A DNA stretch of 64,000 nt from Vibrio maritimus (GCA_000755425.1 BBMT01000006.1:300692-364691), one strand, 5' to 3'. Positions 1 to 7,415 are shown, numbered from the stretch's first letter. Notes: generated by a model from the sequence alone, not told the origin. Translations and numbers: made by a program.

Positions 1-96
1 ATGCCTAAAGGTTATTACCTTCCAGGTGATGCTATGTATAAGGACAAATTTTGTCGTTATAAATTGGCAAAAATCGAACTTTTGGATCGAACATAA
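1..96 (+). CDS. C-terminal end of a cassette gene (partial), unknown function
   Basis: An open frame runs from the first base of the window to a TAA at 94-96. It starts with an in-frame ATG at base 1, but this is probably internal and the gene continues to the left. The visible 31 residues are basic and polar with no recognisable motif. The stop codon is the first triplet of the attC site that follows, an arrangement repeated in several cassettes here (4787, 5246, 7995, 8494). No function can be assigned. Confidence 0.5.
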   Translation: MPKGYYLPGDAMYKDKFCRYKLAKIELLDRT

Positions 97-215
97 CAAG
101 CTATTTAAAAGTGATTCGCAACGCGTGGCATTTTTTACTAGGCGTTGTGTTTAGTTGTTAAGGTAGTATGCAGCGGCATCGGTATTGCGTTGCTCACACC
201 TTAACTGGGCGTTAG
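94..215 (+). repeat. attC recombination site (VCR-like)
   Basis: The left end TAACAAGC and the right end GGGCGTTAG bracket a 122 bp imperfect palindrome. It contains the inner words AACGCGTGGCA and TTGCGTTGCTCACACCTTAAC, which recur in other sites of the array. Confidence 0.85.
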
Positions 216-250
216 AAAACTTTTTAGGTTCAATTGACAAGGAGTAGTTA

Positions 251-658
251 GTGCAAGTAAATAAGGAAATCGAAGTAGTTTTAGCTAGTCGTTGGTCTCG
301 GTTTTGGGCAGCTTTTATTGATGGTCTAGTTATGATAGTAGCCTACATGCCAATTGTTTTTATTGAGCAACTGGAGCAGATATTCTACCAGTCTAATAAT
401 TATCTTCTCGATATTGTGTATTTTTTTACATGTTACTTACTTTTAAATGGCTATCTGTTGCACAAGTATGGTCAAACGATAGGAAAGAATGTTTTCGAAA
501 TTTCCATTGTAGGCATAGATAACCAGCGTATGGGATTCAGGGAAATTGTACTAAAGCGTTGGATTCCAGGCCATCTAATGGTGCTAATTCCTTTCTTGCC
601 AATAATTGATATATTGTTTATTTTTCGTAAAGATCGTCGCTGTTTGCATGACTTATAG
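251..658 (+). CDS. RDD family membrane protein
   Basis: This cassette gene encodes 135 aa and starts at GTG 251, behind an AAGGAG at about 239. The N-terminal stretch around residues 15-36 carries the Arg...Asp pattern and first membrane helix of RDD proteins. A second hydrophobic segment lies near 48-70 and a third near 110-127. RDD proteins are small inner-membrane proteins; some have been linked to ion exchange, but most have no known role. The gene lies between two attC sites and has no operon partner, so it probably depends on read-through from upstream cassettes. The family call is good; the specific function is unknown. Confidence 0.75.
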   Translation: MQVNKEIEVVLASRWSRFWAAFIDGLVMIVAYMPIVFIEQLEQIFYQSNNYLLDIVYFFTCYLLLNGYLLHKYGQTIGKNVFEISIVGIDNQRMGFREIVLKRWIPGHLMVLIPFLPIIDILFIFRKDRRCLHDL

Positions 659-725
659 CGAAGAGTAAGGTTATAGATATATCAAAACCAAAAGAGCTAG
701 ACTTTAGCTAGGCGGACTAGTTTTC

Positions 726-818
726 TAACAAATCGTTTTTGGTTTGAATTGAGTATAGTGATTAAGGTGGCCTTGCTTGAGTGTCGTGGTCGTTAGCTGC
801 AACTTAGCAAGGCGTTAT
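726..818 (+). repeat. attC recombination site
   Basis: The site runs from TAACAAATCG at 726 to GGCGTTATGC at 811-820. The central words TTTTGGTTTGAATTGAG and CAACTTAGCAAGGCGTTA are shared with neighbouring sites. It is about 93 bp, the short class in this array. Confidence 0.85.
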
Positions 819-835
819 GCGTAGATGGAGGAAAC

Positions 836-1324
836 ATGGATAATCAGGGAAAGCTGTTCTTCTTCTGTGGCAAAATGGGATCAGGCAAATCGACCAAATC
901 TAAGGTTGTGGCTGCTGAAAATAATGCAGTCCTAATTTCAGAAGACGATTGGTTGTCGGCTCATTATCCTTCACAAATTCAAACATTTGACGACTACATT
1001 AAGTTCTCTAATCTCATTAAGCCTTTCGTTAAACTCCATGTTCAAAGTTTGTTGAATGTTGGGGTTAACGTTGTCATGGATTTTCCAGCAAATACTACTA
1101 AGCAAAGAGCTTGGTTTGTATCACTGTGTATCGAAGTAGATAGTGAACATGAGCTTTGGTATTTAGACTTAACAGATGAGCAATGTTTGTCCCAAATTGC
1201 TAAGCGCCGAGTAGAACAACCTGAAAGAGCTATGTTTGACACAGAGGCTGTATTTCATCATGTGACTCAATATTTTGAAGCTCCAGCAGCGAGTGAAAAA
1301 CTCAGTCTGGTATGTGTGGGGTAG
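836..1324 (+). CDS. AAA/P-loop kinase-like ATPase
   Basis: This cassette gene encodes 162 aa. A Walker A motif, GKMGSGKST, lies at residues 12-20, right after the first beta strand. The rest fits the compact AAA_33/zeta-like kinase fold: an acidic EDDW after strand 2 and an arginine-rich lid near residues 120-135 (KRRVEQPERAMFD). Such proteins phosphorylate small molecules or act in detoxification, and the substrate cannot be read from sequence. ATG 836 follows GGAGGAAAC, a strong ribosome site. Two similar proteins occur at 4286 and 25362. Confidence 0.75.
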   Translation: MDNQGKLFFFCGKMGSGKSTKSKVVAAENNAVLISEDDWLSAHYPSQIQTFDDYIKFSNLIKPFVKLHVQSLLNVGVNVVMDFPANTTKQRAWFVSLCIEVDSEHELWYLDLTDEQCLSQIAKRRVEQPERAMFDTEAVFHHVTQYFEAPAASEKLSLVCVG

Positions 1325-1330
1325 TGCGCA

Positions 1331-1451
1331 TAACAAAGCGTTTAAGGCAGATTCGCAACGGTCGGCGCTTTCGGTTTAAATCTGCTTTAGTGTTTACGGC
1401 ACAATGGCGAGGCTAAGTGGTGGCGTTTCTCACTACTTAAGGCGACGTTAT
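1331..1451 (+). repeat. attC recombination site
   Basis: The site runs from TAACAAAGCGTTTAA at 1331 to GGCGACGTTAT at 1441-1451. Inside are GATTCGCAACGGTCGGCGCTTTC and GGCGTTTCTCACTACTTAA, matching the pattern of other sites in the array. The right core is ACGTTAT rather than GCGTTAG. Confidence 0.8.
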
Positions 1452-1484
1452 GTGATAGGAGCTCACGTTAGATCTCCTAGTAAT

Positions 1485-1937
1485 TTACAGTCTTTTGATG
1501 AACGTGATTTTGTGGTCATTATCATCGTAATAGTGCTCTATAGCTCCCTGTTGAGCGTAGCCAATAGCACTATAAAACGATCTTGCTGTCTGAAAATCGT
1601 CTGTGCTTGAGGTTTCTACAATAAGAAGTCTTTGCCCTTGCTTGGTCAAAGTGCTTTCCATTAGTTGCATCAAGTCCCTACCGATTCCACTGCGATGGTG
1701 CTTTGGGTCAACGAGCAACATTAGTACATTCCATGTAGCATTGGTCATTTCCATTGGTAAGCAGTATGCGACACCAATCATCAGCTCGTTATCAAACTTA
1801 CCGAACCAAATTGCTTCACTTGATTCTTCTTCAAAAGTGTCAGCGATAAATGAAAGCTCTTCTGCTTCAAACATTTGTGTTTTGTTCACAAGCTCAAGCA
1901 TTTTCTCTTTATCAGTAAGCTGTAATAGTCTTAGCAT
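1485..1937 (-). CDS. GNAT family N-acetyltransferase (reverse-oriented cassette)
   Basis: The gene encodes 150 aa on the minus strand, between two attC sites that face the other way. It is the only gene opposite to the array in the first 24 kb. The acetyl-CoA binding motif A is clear (VDPKHHRSGIGRDLM, about residues 76-90), followed by the usual FYSAIGYAQ near 122-130. GNATs move an acetyl group from acetyl-CoA to an amine; the substrate is unknown. A reverse gene cannot use the array's common promoter, so it must carry its own; I see no convincing promoter boxes to name. Confidence 0.8.
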   Translation of the reverse strand: MLRLLQLTDKEKMLELVNKTQMFEAEELSFIADTFEEESSEAIWFGKFDNELMIGVAYCLPMEMTNATWNVLMLLVDPKHHRSGIGRDLMQLMESTLTKQGQRLLIVETSSTDDFQTARSFYSAIGYAQQGAIEHYYDDNDHKITFIKRL

Positions 1938-1992
1938 AAGTACTCATATGTATCTGTTTTCCAGAAGTATATACGATGTGGGAAGTATCACA

Positions 1993-2111
1993 TAAAAAGC
2001 AATTCAAGCTGATTCGCAACTTTCGGCGCTTTCAGTTTCAATTTGTTTAGTGATTGCGGTGTAGCGTTTGAGTATCGTGGCAGCGTTGCTCACAACTTAA
2101 CAGCGCGTTGG
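1993..2111 (+). repeat. attC recombination site
   Basis: The left end is altered (TAAAAAGC instead of TAACAAGC). The inner words GATTCGCAACTTTCGGCGCTTTC and GTTGCTCACAACTTAACAG and the right core GCGTTGGGT (2105-2113) are intact. GTTGGGT fits the GTTRRRY consensus. Confidence 0.75.
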
Positions 2112-2126
2112 GTAACTAGGAGTAAT

Positions 2127-2549
2127 ATGGAAGTTGTTCTTAAACCAGCGTTGGATTGGGAGTTCGCTGAGAGTCTAACGAAAGAAAATATGGCAGAGTA
2201 TTATCAACGTTACGATATCTCTTGGGACACAGAAATGTTTGCTGATAGTTGGAAGAACTTAGACAATTTTGAAGTCCATGTGGACGGTCAACGAGTAGGT
2301 GTCATCCGCTTTAGTTACACGGTAAAGACTACACATCTTAGAGACTTTCAGTTGGTCAAAAGTGCTAAAGGAATGGGTATCGGAACTATTTGCCTTACAT
2401 TAGTTAAAAAGCATGCAATACAGCATCATTCAGTTGAAGTAGTGCTTAGGGTATTCCCCGAAAACCCGGCGGTAGGTCTATATAAACGTGCAGGCTTTCT
2501 TGAGTCTGACACTTGTGGAAATGTCATCGAAATGAGGTGTTCACTTTGA
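2127..2549 (+). CDS. GNAT family N-acetyltransferase
   Basis: I start the gene at ATG 2127, just behind TAGGAG. An in-frame ATG at 2043 lies inside the attC site and is unlikely. The protein is 140 aa. Motif A is KSAKGMGIGTICL (about residues 82-94), and the C-terminal motif B region ends in NPAVGLYKRAGF near residue 121, typical of GNATs. The N-terminal half, rich in acidic and aromatic residues, probably forms the acceptor site. The substrate is unknown. It is a single-gene cassette flanked by attC sites. Confidence 0.8.
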   Translation: MEVVLKPALDWEFAESLTKENMAEYYQRYDISWDTEMFADSWKNLDNFEVHVDGQRVGVIRFSYTVKTTHLRDFQLVKSAKGMGIGTICLTLVKKHAIQHHSVEVVLRVFPENPAVGLYKRAGFLESDTCGNVIEMRCSL

Positions 2550-2559
2550 GTTCGCAACC

Positions 2560-2680
2560 TAACAAATTGCTCAAGAGTGACCGCTCACCTTTCGCATTTT
2601 AGCTTCGGTTAGGTTTAGTGATTACGGTGGCTTTGTTTGGGTTTTGTGGCAGTTAGCTGCAACTTAGCAAGGCGTTAGGC
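2560..2680 (+). repeat. attC recombination site
   Basis: A 121 bp site runs from TAACAAATTGCTC at 2560 to GCGTTAGGC at 2672-2680. It contains GTTTAGTGATTACGGTGG and AACTTAGCAAGGCGTTAG, the fullest match to the common form of the array. Confidence 0.9.
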
Positions 2681-2697
2681 GCTTAGAGGATATTCAA

Positions 2698-3075
2698 TTG
2701 GAAACTCATTTTGGCTCTTGTCATTGCGGTCATGTTAAGTTCGAATTTGAGGCGCAGATAGATCACGTTCGTGAATGTAATTGCTCAATCTGTTCTGTCC
2801 GAGGGACATTGAATTTTCGGGTACCGACAGACTCATTCCGACTAATTTCTTCACCAACGAATCTATCGCAATACAAATGGGGTAGCCGAACTGCTACTGA
2901 CTATTTTTGTAATAACTGCGGTGTCATGCCGTTTCGTAAGCCTAGTTATCCAACAAAGCGCGAGATTGCAGATGGTATGGTTCCTTTTACTGGTTGGGCG
3001 GTTAATTTGAGGTGTGTTAAAGGAATTTACTTCAGTAGCCTACCTGTAGTTCACATCGACGGTGCATCTCTGTGA
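2698..3075 (+). CDS. GFA/Mss4-fold zinc protein
   Basis: The start is TTG 2698, behind AGAGGA. The 125 aa protein has the zinc-binding pattern of the GFA (glutathione-dependent formaldehyde-activating, centromere V-like) family: GSCHCG at residues 7-12, CNCSIC near 28-33, and YFCNNCG near 68-74. Named members bind glutathione adducts, but most homologues have no proven reaction. It is one of four such proteins in the window (3756, 9081, 17111). The fold call is firm; the function is open. Confidence 0.8.
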   Translation: METHFGSCHCGHVKFEFEAQIDHVRECNCSICSVRGTLNFRVPTDSFRLISSPTNLSQYKWGSRTATDYFCNNCGVMPFRKPSYPTKREIADGMVPFTGWAVNLRCVKGIYFSSLPVVHIDGASL

Positions 3076-3084
3076 GTTCGCACC

Positions 3085-3100
3085 TAACAAGGTGTTAGCC
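3085..3100 (+). repeat. Collapsed attC site (left and right ends fused)
   Basis: Only TAACAA (3085-3090) joined directly to GGTGTTAGCC (3091-3100) remains between two cassette genes. The whole hairpin centre is missing. It sits exactly where a full attC is expected, 10 bp after the stop codon. Confidence 0.6.
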
Positions 3101-3117
3101 CTATTTTAGGAAATGAT

Positions 3118-3639
3118 ATGGAAATCATACAGGAAATAGATGTTTCAGGATTGCATCATAAGGCAATCAAGGCATTAAGAAACCAAGCTTTTCCAGACAG
3201 CCAAGTAAGTCGTTCTTACTTTAAGCAGTTACCTCATATGCGTGCACTTCATTTTGAAGGTGAACAGTTGGTTGGTTATCTTGGACTAGACTATCGAGCC
3301 GTTAGTGTTGGTGGAGAAATACACAAGGTTTTGGGCGTAATCGACTTTTGTGTTGACGAACATTATCGAGGGCAAGGTATTGGCTCTTTTATGTTGTCAG
3401 AATTATCGGCGTTTGCTGAAACCAAAGATGTGGATTTCATAATCCTAGTATCTGAGTTACATGATTTCTACTCTTCAAATGGCTTTTACAAAGTTCAGTG
3501 CATGCAGTCTTGGTTAAGGCTTCACGAGCACACCAACTTTGGAGTTGCTGTAGAGCATCTTGATGTATTGTATGTGAAACCACTCAGAGATAAACAGTGG
3601 GGTGTTGGACATTTGGATTGGCTAGGTTATATGTGCTAG
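3118..3639 (+). CDS. GNAT family N-acetyltransferase
   Basis: The gene encodes 173 aa starting at ATG 3118, behind TTTAGGAAATGAT. Motif A reads DEHYRGQGIGSFMLSEL at about residues 80-96, with the expected hydrophobic beta strand before it (VLGVIDFCV). The region near 116-124 (FYSSNGFYKV) is motif B. The last 40 residues are longer than in the minimal fold and may shape the substrate pocket. Because the preceding attC has collapsed, this gene and the GFA gene at 2698 now form a two-gene cassette. Confidence 0.8.
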   Translation: MEIIQEIDVSGLHHKAIKALRNQAFPDSQVSRSYFKQLPHMRALHFEGEQLVGYLGLDYRAVSVGGEIHKVLGVIDFCVDEHYRGQGIGSFMLSELSAFAETKDVDFIILVSELHDFYSSNGFYKVQCMQSWLRLHEHTNFGVAVEHLDVLYVKPLRDKQWGVGHLDWLGYMC

Positions 3640-3652
3640 TCAACCATAGGGC

Positions 3653-3737
3653 TAATAAAACATTTGAGAGTGACTCGTAACGCTTAGCAGTCAAGTATAT
3701 ATAGCCAAGCGTCGCTCACACTTTAATGTGGCGATAG
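3653..3737 (+). repeat. Degenerate attC site with GAT core
   Basis: The remnant runs from TAATAAAACATTTGAGAGTGACTCG to GTCGCTCACACTTTAATGTGGCGATAG. The right core is GCGATAG instead of GCGTTAG, so the G^TT cleavage triplet is lost. It is probably inactive. Confidence 0.65.
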
Positions 3738-3755
3738 AAAACTGGAGATAAACGA

Positions 3756-4151
3756 ATGATCAAATCAGTCGGTGATACCCCAATTAAGACATACCATAAA
3801 GGCACATGCCATTGCGGTTGTGTTGAGTTTGAATTGCACTTACCAAATGGAATTGATAAACCTAGACGTTGTGATTGTTCAATGTGTCGTCGACGCGGGG
3901 CTATCGTTGCTTCAGTGAAATTAGATGGTATTCGTATCTTGAAAGGGCAGGACTACTTAAAGCTATACCAGTTCAATACTCACACGGCAAAGCACTACTT
4001 TTGCTCAAATTGCGGCATTTATACGCATCACCAAAGACGTTCGGATCCTACCGAATATGGATACAACGTAGGATGTTTACAAGGAGTTAATCCGTTTGAT
4101 TTGGGTAATGTAGTTACAAATGATGGAGTTAATCACCCAGCGGACAGATAG
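3756..4151 (+). CDS. GFA/Mss4-fold zinc protein
   Basis: The gene encodes 131 aa with the GFA cysteine set: GTCHCGCVEFEL near residues 16-27, CDCSMCRRRG near 39-48, and YFCSNCGIYTHH near 81-92. The extended zinc site and the C-terminal block RSDPTEYGYNVGCL are characteristic. The start at ATG 3756 follows TGGAGATAAACG. It is related to, but not a recent copy of, the GFA gene at 2698. The biochemical role is unproven. Confidence 0.8.
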   Translation: MIKSVGDTPIKTYHKGTCHCGCVEFELHLPNGIDKPRRCDCSMCRRRGAIVASVKLDGIRILKGQDYLKLYQFNTHTAKHYFCSNCGIYTHHQRRSDPTEYGYNVGCLQGVNPFDLGNVVTNDGVNHPADR

Positions 4152-4156
4152 TTTTC

Positions 4157-4258
4157 TAGCAAATTACTCAAGTGGACGCCATACGTTTGGCACTTTTGGT
4201 TTGAAGTTAAGTGAACTTGGCAGGGCTGTCCTAAGCGGCACTTAAGTAAGGCGTTAGG
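4157..4258 (+). repeat. attC recombination site
   Basis: The site runs from TAGCAAATTACTCAAG at 4157 to AAGGCGTTAGG at 4249-4258. It carries GTTTGGCACTTTTGGTTTGAAGTTAAGTG and AGCGGCACTTAAGTAAGG, as in the sites at 5246 and 7995. Confidence 0.85.
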
Positions 4259-4285
4259 TGCTTTAATACATTGATAGGTAACCAT

Positions 4286-4789
4286 GTGAAGAAAAAATTG
4301 CGCATAGTAACAGGAGCGCCGGGATCAGGAAAATCTACCGTTTCGAACGAGTTACTAGAATATGCTCAGCAATCAATTTTTGTGTTTCTAGACATAGATT
4401 TGATCGCAGAGTCGGCAAGTAAGTTGGCAAAAAGCAGTATTTATACCGACCCAGACACATGGGTTCCATATGGAAACTTGTGGTTTGATCTTTTGAAATC
4501 ACTGACTGAAAATGGCAAGTCTGTTGTTTGGTTTTGTCCCAACACACCAGAAGATATTCAATCCCAAGATACTTCTTTTTTCTCTAGCATTGAGTGGTTA
4601 CTACTAGATTGTGACGATATCGTTAGGACTGGTCGTCTCATAGAAAGAGGGTGGGATGATGAAAAAATCACAGAATCACTCGAAGATGCGCAAGAGTTAA
4701 GGGAGTTGGGTTTTTCTTCAGTCGATACTACGACCTTAACTCCAGTCTCAGTCGCAAAAGAAATCGTCAAGTGGGTAGAATGCAGCTAA
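4286..4789 (+). CDS. P-loop NTPase / small-molecule kinase-like protein
   Basis: I prefer GTG 4286 over an in-frame TTG 15 bases upstream because of the AGGT spacing. The product of about 167 aa opens with a basic strand and the Walker A motif GAPGSGKST near residues 9-17. A FLDIDLIAES follows, where kinases of this group carry the substrate-binding Asp. An arginine pair in the C-terminal half (TGRLIERGWDD) fits the lid. The substrate is unknown. It is a single-gene cassette; the stop overlaps the next attC. Confidence 0.7.
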   Translation: MKKKLRIVTGAPGSGKSTVSNELLEYAQQSIFVFLDIDLIAESASKLAKSSIYTDPDTWVPYGNLWFDLLKSLTENGKSVVWFCPNTPEDIQSQDTSFFSSIEWLLLDCDDIVRTGRLIERGWDDEKITESLEDAQELRELGFSSVDTTTLTPVSVAKEIVKWVECS

Positions 4790-4879
4790 CAATCGCCTCA
4801 GACGGACTCATAAACGCGTGCCATTTTCGCTTCGCTACAACCTTGGCACACATTGATTCGCCCTTAAGCACACGTTAGG
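4787..4879 (+). repeat. attC recombination site
   Basis: The site starts with TAACAATCGCCTCAGACGG, which includes the stop of the preceding gene, and ends ACACGTTAGG (4870-4879). The centre AACGCGTGCCATTTTCGCTTCG and TTGATTCGCCCTTAAG form the imperfect arms. Confidence 0.85.
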
Positions 4880-4891
4880 TGACAGGAGGCT

Positions 4892-5248
4892 ATGTTGAAA
4901 CCAACAGCGGTATTAATACATGTACCAGATGTTCAAACTGGTTTGAGTTGGTATAAAAGAGCTTTTCCACAAGCTGTTGAGACCTATCTAAGTGAGTACG
5001 ATTTTACGGTGCTTGATATCGATGGGTTTGCAATTGAGATAGTGCAATCGGATGACAAAGTCAGCTCAGGAAAGCAAGGAGTCGTTCTGTACTGGCATGT
5101 CACCGATTTAATGAAAGCCCTTGAGCATTTTTACGGACTCGGTTGCAGCTTATACCGAGGGATTAAGCCAATTGAGAATGGGCAGTCTATGTGCCAAGTT
5201 GAAGACCCATTCGGGAACTTAATAGGGCTTAGGGGCAAAGTCACCTAA
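4892..5248 (+). CDS. VOC/glyoxalase-bleomycin resistance fold protein
   Basis: ATG 4892 follows ACAGGAGGC, a strong ribosome site. The 118 aa protein has the paired beta-alpha-beta-beta-beta repeats of the VOC superfamily: IHVPDVQTGLSWYKRAF at residues 8-24, then FAIEIV, and the C-terminal EDPFGNLIGL near 103-112. Metal ligands are probably an N-terminal His and the C-terminal Glu, but which reaction it catalyses cannot be told; VOC members include glyoxalases, dioxygenases and drug-binding proteins. Confidence 0.75.
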   Translation: MLKPTAVLIHVPDVQTGLSWYKRAFPQAVETYLSEYDFTVLDIDGFAIEIVQSDDKVSSGKQGVVLYWHVTDLMKALEHFYGLGCSLYRGIKPIENGQSMCQVEDPFGNLIGLRGKVT

Positions 5249-5348
5249 CAACTTGTTCAAGCAGACAGCTAACAGTCGGCAGTTTTGGTTTGAAGTTACG
5301 GAAACGTGGTGAAGTTTGTCGCAAGCGCCACTTACATAAGGCGTTAGT
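5246..5348 (+). repeat. attC recombination site
   Basis: The site runs from TAACAACTTGTTCAAGC at 5246, overlapping the stop, to AAGGCGTTAGT at 5338-5348. It contains GTCGGCAGTTTTGGTTTGAAGTTAC and GCGCCACTTACATAAGG. Confidence 0.85.
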
Positions 5349-5365
5349 CCTCGGAGGTAATATAA

Positions 5366-5821
5366 TTGAAACGATATCGTAAGCAAGAAGAATGGTCTTT
5401 GAGTGATGAGCGCGAATTTCTAGAGACATTGTACAACCAGAGAATTAATTTTTTCATATTGGCTTACTCTCTTGCTATCACAGGTGTGCTGTCAGCAAGC
5501 AGCCCATTAGAGAAAATATTTGTCTTAGTTGCTGGTTTGTCAATTACAGTGATTTTGGGGTTGTCACTATACAGAGCATGCCATAAGTTGCTTTTGTTGC
5601 TGACGGTATTACACCGGACAAAACAGCACCCTGTGAGATATAGTGGCAAGCTAGCTTCACGCTACAACTGGCCTTTATCGGTGAAAGTCAATCATCTTAC
5701 AGGGGTAGTCCTTCCATTAATCTGCAGCTTAATACTCTTACTTTGGTTAGTTGTGGTGATAATTCAAAATGTACCATCATTTTATGAATGGTATTATTTC
5801 GCTTTTCCTAAGGGCAAGTAA
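5366..5821 (+). CDS. Small integral membrane protein, unknown function
   Basis: The start is TTG 5366, after TCGGAGGTAA. The 151 aa product has a charged N-terminus (about 20 residues). Two closely spaced hydrophobic helices follow (about 30-70), then a basic loop, and a C-terminal helix near 110-135. No family is recognised with certainty. It occupies a single cassette between attC sites at 5246 and 5824. Confidence 0.6.
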   Translation: MKRYRKQEEWSLSDEREFLETLYNQRINFFILAYSLAITGVLSASSPLEKIFVLVAGLSITVILGLSLYRACHKLLLLLTVLHRTKQHPVRYSGKLASRYNWPLSVKVNHLTGVVLPLICSLILLLWLVVVIIQNVPSFYEWYYFAFPKGK

Positions 5822-5823
5822 GC

Positions 5824-5943
5824 TAACAATTTGTTCTAACAAACAGCTAACGTTTGGCGATTTTGGTTTTGGTTGAGTGTAATGATTACAGTGGCTTTGT
5901 TTGAGAGCCGTGGAGGTTAGCGGCTACCTAACAAAGCGGTAAG
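5824..5943 (+). repeat. attC-like site with altered GGT core
   Basis: It begins TAACAATTTGTTC at 5824 and contains TTGGCGATTTTGGTTTTGG and GATTACAGTGGCTTTGTTTG. It ends ACCTAACAAAGCGGTAAG. The expected GCGTTAG is GCGGTAA, the same variant as at 8605-8611. Confidence 0.7.
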
Positions 5944-5958
5944 AAAACAGGAGTTGAT

Positions 5959-6553
5959 ATGGATATTGCGGTACTAATATTTGATGGATTCAATGAACTT
6001 GACTCATTTATAGCAGCGGGCATATTGAACCGGATGAAAGATGCCGGTTGGAACGTGCAAATAACGAGCCCATCTCCATGCGTCACCTCAATGAACGGAG
6101 TTCAATTCAATCCCAGCAGCCCCTAGAGTTTGCCAATCAGGCGAACGCTGTATTGTTTGGCAGCGGGTACTAACACGTGATATTGCACAGGACAGAGATA
6201 TAATTTCAAGGTTAAAGCTAAATCCTGAGACTCAGTTAATAGGTGGACAATGTTCAGGTACGTTGCTCATGTCAGTACTCGGTTTGCTGCATCAAATACC
6301 CGCTTGTACCGATTTAACAACTAAACCTTGGGTTGTTGAATCAGGAGTGACAGTTTTAGATCAGCCTTTTTATGCAGAAGGTAATCTAGCGACAGCAGGT
6401 GGCTGCTTGTCATCGAAGTATTTGGCCGCATGGGTGATTAGTAAGTTGTCGAGCAGGGCGGATGCTGAATCGGCAATTCATTATGTCGCACCGGTCGGTG
6501 AAAAAGAAAGTACAGTTCAGCACTGCATGGAAGTAGTTAGTGCATACCTTTAA
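5959..6553 (+). pseudogene. Frameshifted DJ-1/PfpI family protein
   Basis: ATG 5959 opens a frame that starts like a DJ-1/PfpI protein (IAVLIFDGFNELDSF) and hits TAG at 6124. The protein continues in other frames: EFANQANAVLFGSG around 6126-6170, then TRDIAQDRD onward to TAA 6553. It includes the nucleophile elbow GGQCSGTLLMSV and a normal C-terminus. At least two shifts are needed to join it. The intact form would be about 198 aa. Genes of this family act as isocyanide hydratases, glyoxalases or chaperones; the substrate is unknown. It may be true decay or sequence error. Confidence 0.7.
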
Positions 6554-6561
6554 AACTTGCT

Positions 6562-6662
6562 TAGCAATTTGTCCAAACACACCTCTAGACCTTCAAAGGT
6601 GTGCCGAACTCGCTATTGCTCAAGCTTGGCACTAGTCCGCTCACGTGATAGGTGGGTGTTAT
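6562..6662 (+). repeat. attC recombination site (divergent)
   Basis: The site runs from TAGCAATTTGTCC at 6562 to GGTGGGTGTTAT at 6651-6662. The left and right ends are recognisable. The centre (AGACCTTCAAAGGTGTGCC) is unlike the others, so it may be a different attC lineage. Confidence 0.65.
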
Positions 6663-6677
6663 ATTTATAGGTAATTT

Positions 6678-7145
6678 ATGCAATTTAAATTAGTTACGAA
6701 GTCGGATCTGGAACTACAAAAAGAGTTTCTATTATTAGCCCTCTGGACTCCGGACAATGAGCCAGCTCATAAACCTGATATCTTAGAGGTGCCTCATATC
6801 AAAGAGTACTATTCAGATTGGGGAAAGGACGGTGATATCGGCTTCTTTGCTCTTTCACCAGATAATAAGCCAATAGGTTTAATCCAGTTGCGCTATAAAT
6901 CTAGTCAAACTCAAAAATACGCTGACTATCCCGAAATCGCGATGGCTGTACATCCAGATTATCGAGGCTTAGGTGTTGCTTCGTCTCTAATGCAACACCT
7001 CATTGATAACTCAAACTCAGGTTTAAGGCTTGGCGTACACCCCCTAAATATCTCAGCGATAAAGCTGTACCAAAAGTTTGGGTTCTGTGTATATGAAGTA
7101 GCCAAAAGTGGTTATCCACAAATGATGCGAGAAAAACAAGTATAA
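6678..7145 (+). CDS. GNAT family N-acetyltransferase
   Basis: The gene encodes 155 aa from ATG 6678. Motif A is HPDYRGLGVASSLMQHLID, about residues 94-112, preceded by strand EIAMAV. Motif B (NISAIKLYQKFGF) follows near residues 125-137. The first third contains an unusually acidic stretch with several tryptophans (WTPDNEP, YYSDWGKDGDIGFF), likely part of the acceptor site. No attC follows directly; instead a MazG-like remnant comes before the next attC at 7416. Confidence 0.8.
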   Translation: MQFKLVTKSDLELQKEFLLLALWTPDNEPAHKPDILEVPHIKEYYSDWGKDGDIGFFALSPDNKPIGLIQLRYKSSQTQKYADYPEIAMAVHPDYRGLGVASSLMQHLIDNSNSGLRLGVHPLNISAIKLYQKFGFCVYEVAKSGYPQMMREKQV

Positions 7146-7186
7146 CAGGTTGTAATGCACTTTTTGTATTACATAAATAGGAAGTT

Positions 7187-7381
7187 TTTAAGCTAACTGA
7201 ATTGCAAAGCCATATTAAAGGCTTTGCGCATGCGCTAAAACTATCCGAGCACTACGTTTTGAAACTAATAGAAAAAGTCGGTGAATTATCGGAATCAGTT
7301 CGTAAAGATAAATGTGGGCTACCATCTCGAGAAGAACTAAAAGGCAAAGTACAATCGGTAATGCTCACTAACCAAAAATAA
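7187..7381 (+). pseudogene. Truncated MazG-like nucleotide pyrophosphohydrolase remnant
   Basis: An open frame ending at TAA 7379-7381 reads KLTELQSHIKGFAHALKLSE, followed by HYVLKLIEKVGELSE. This is the N-terminal helix pair of MazG-like NTP pyrophosphohydrolases, in which the EExxE motif binds magnesium. Here one Glu is Lys. Only about 60 residues remain, the C-terminal helices are absent, and there is no good start codon (TTG 7202 is poorly placed relative to AGGA at 7179). It shares the stretch between two attC sites with the GNAT gene at 6678. Confidence 0.55.
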
Positions 7382-7415
7382 TTAAAAAATCACTTCAATC
7401 TGCAGAGTGAATTAC

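Noticed and set aside
1404..1610. ORF of 68 aa on the + strand covering the end of an attC site and the reverse GNAT gene
   Set aside because: It overlaps the attC at 1331-1451 and the minus-strand GNAT; the sequence has no domain and looks like a shadow.
1603..1995. ORF of 130 aa on the + strand over the reverse GNAT gene
   Set aside because: It is the complement of the GNAT coding frame; composition is serine/isoleucine-rich with no family.
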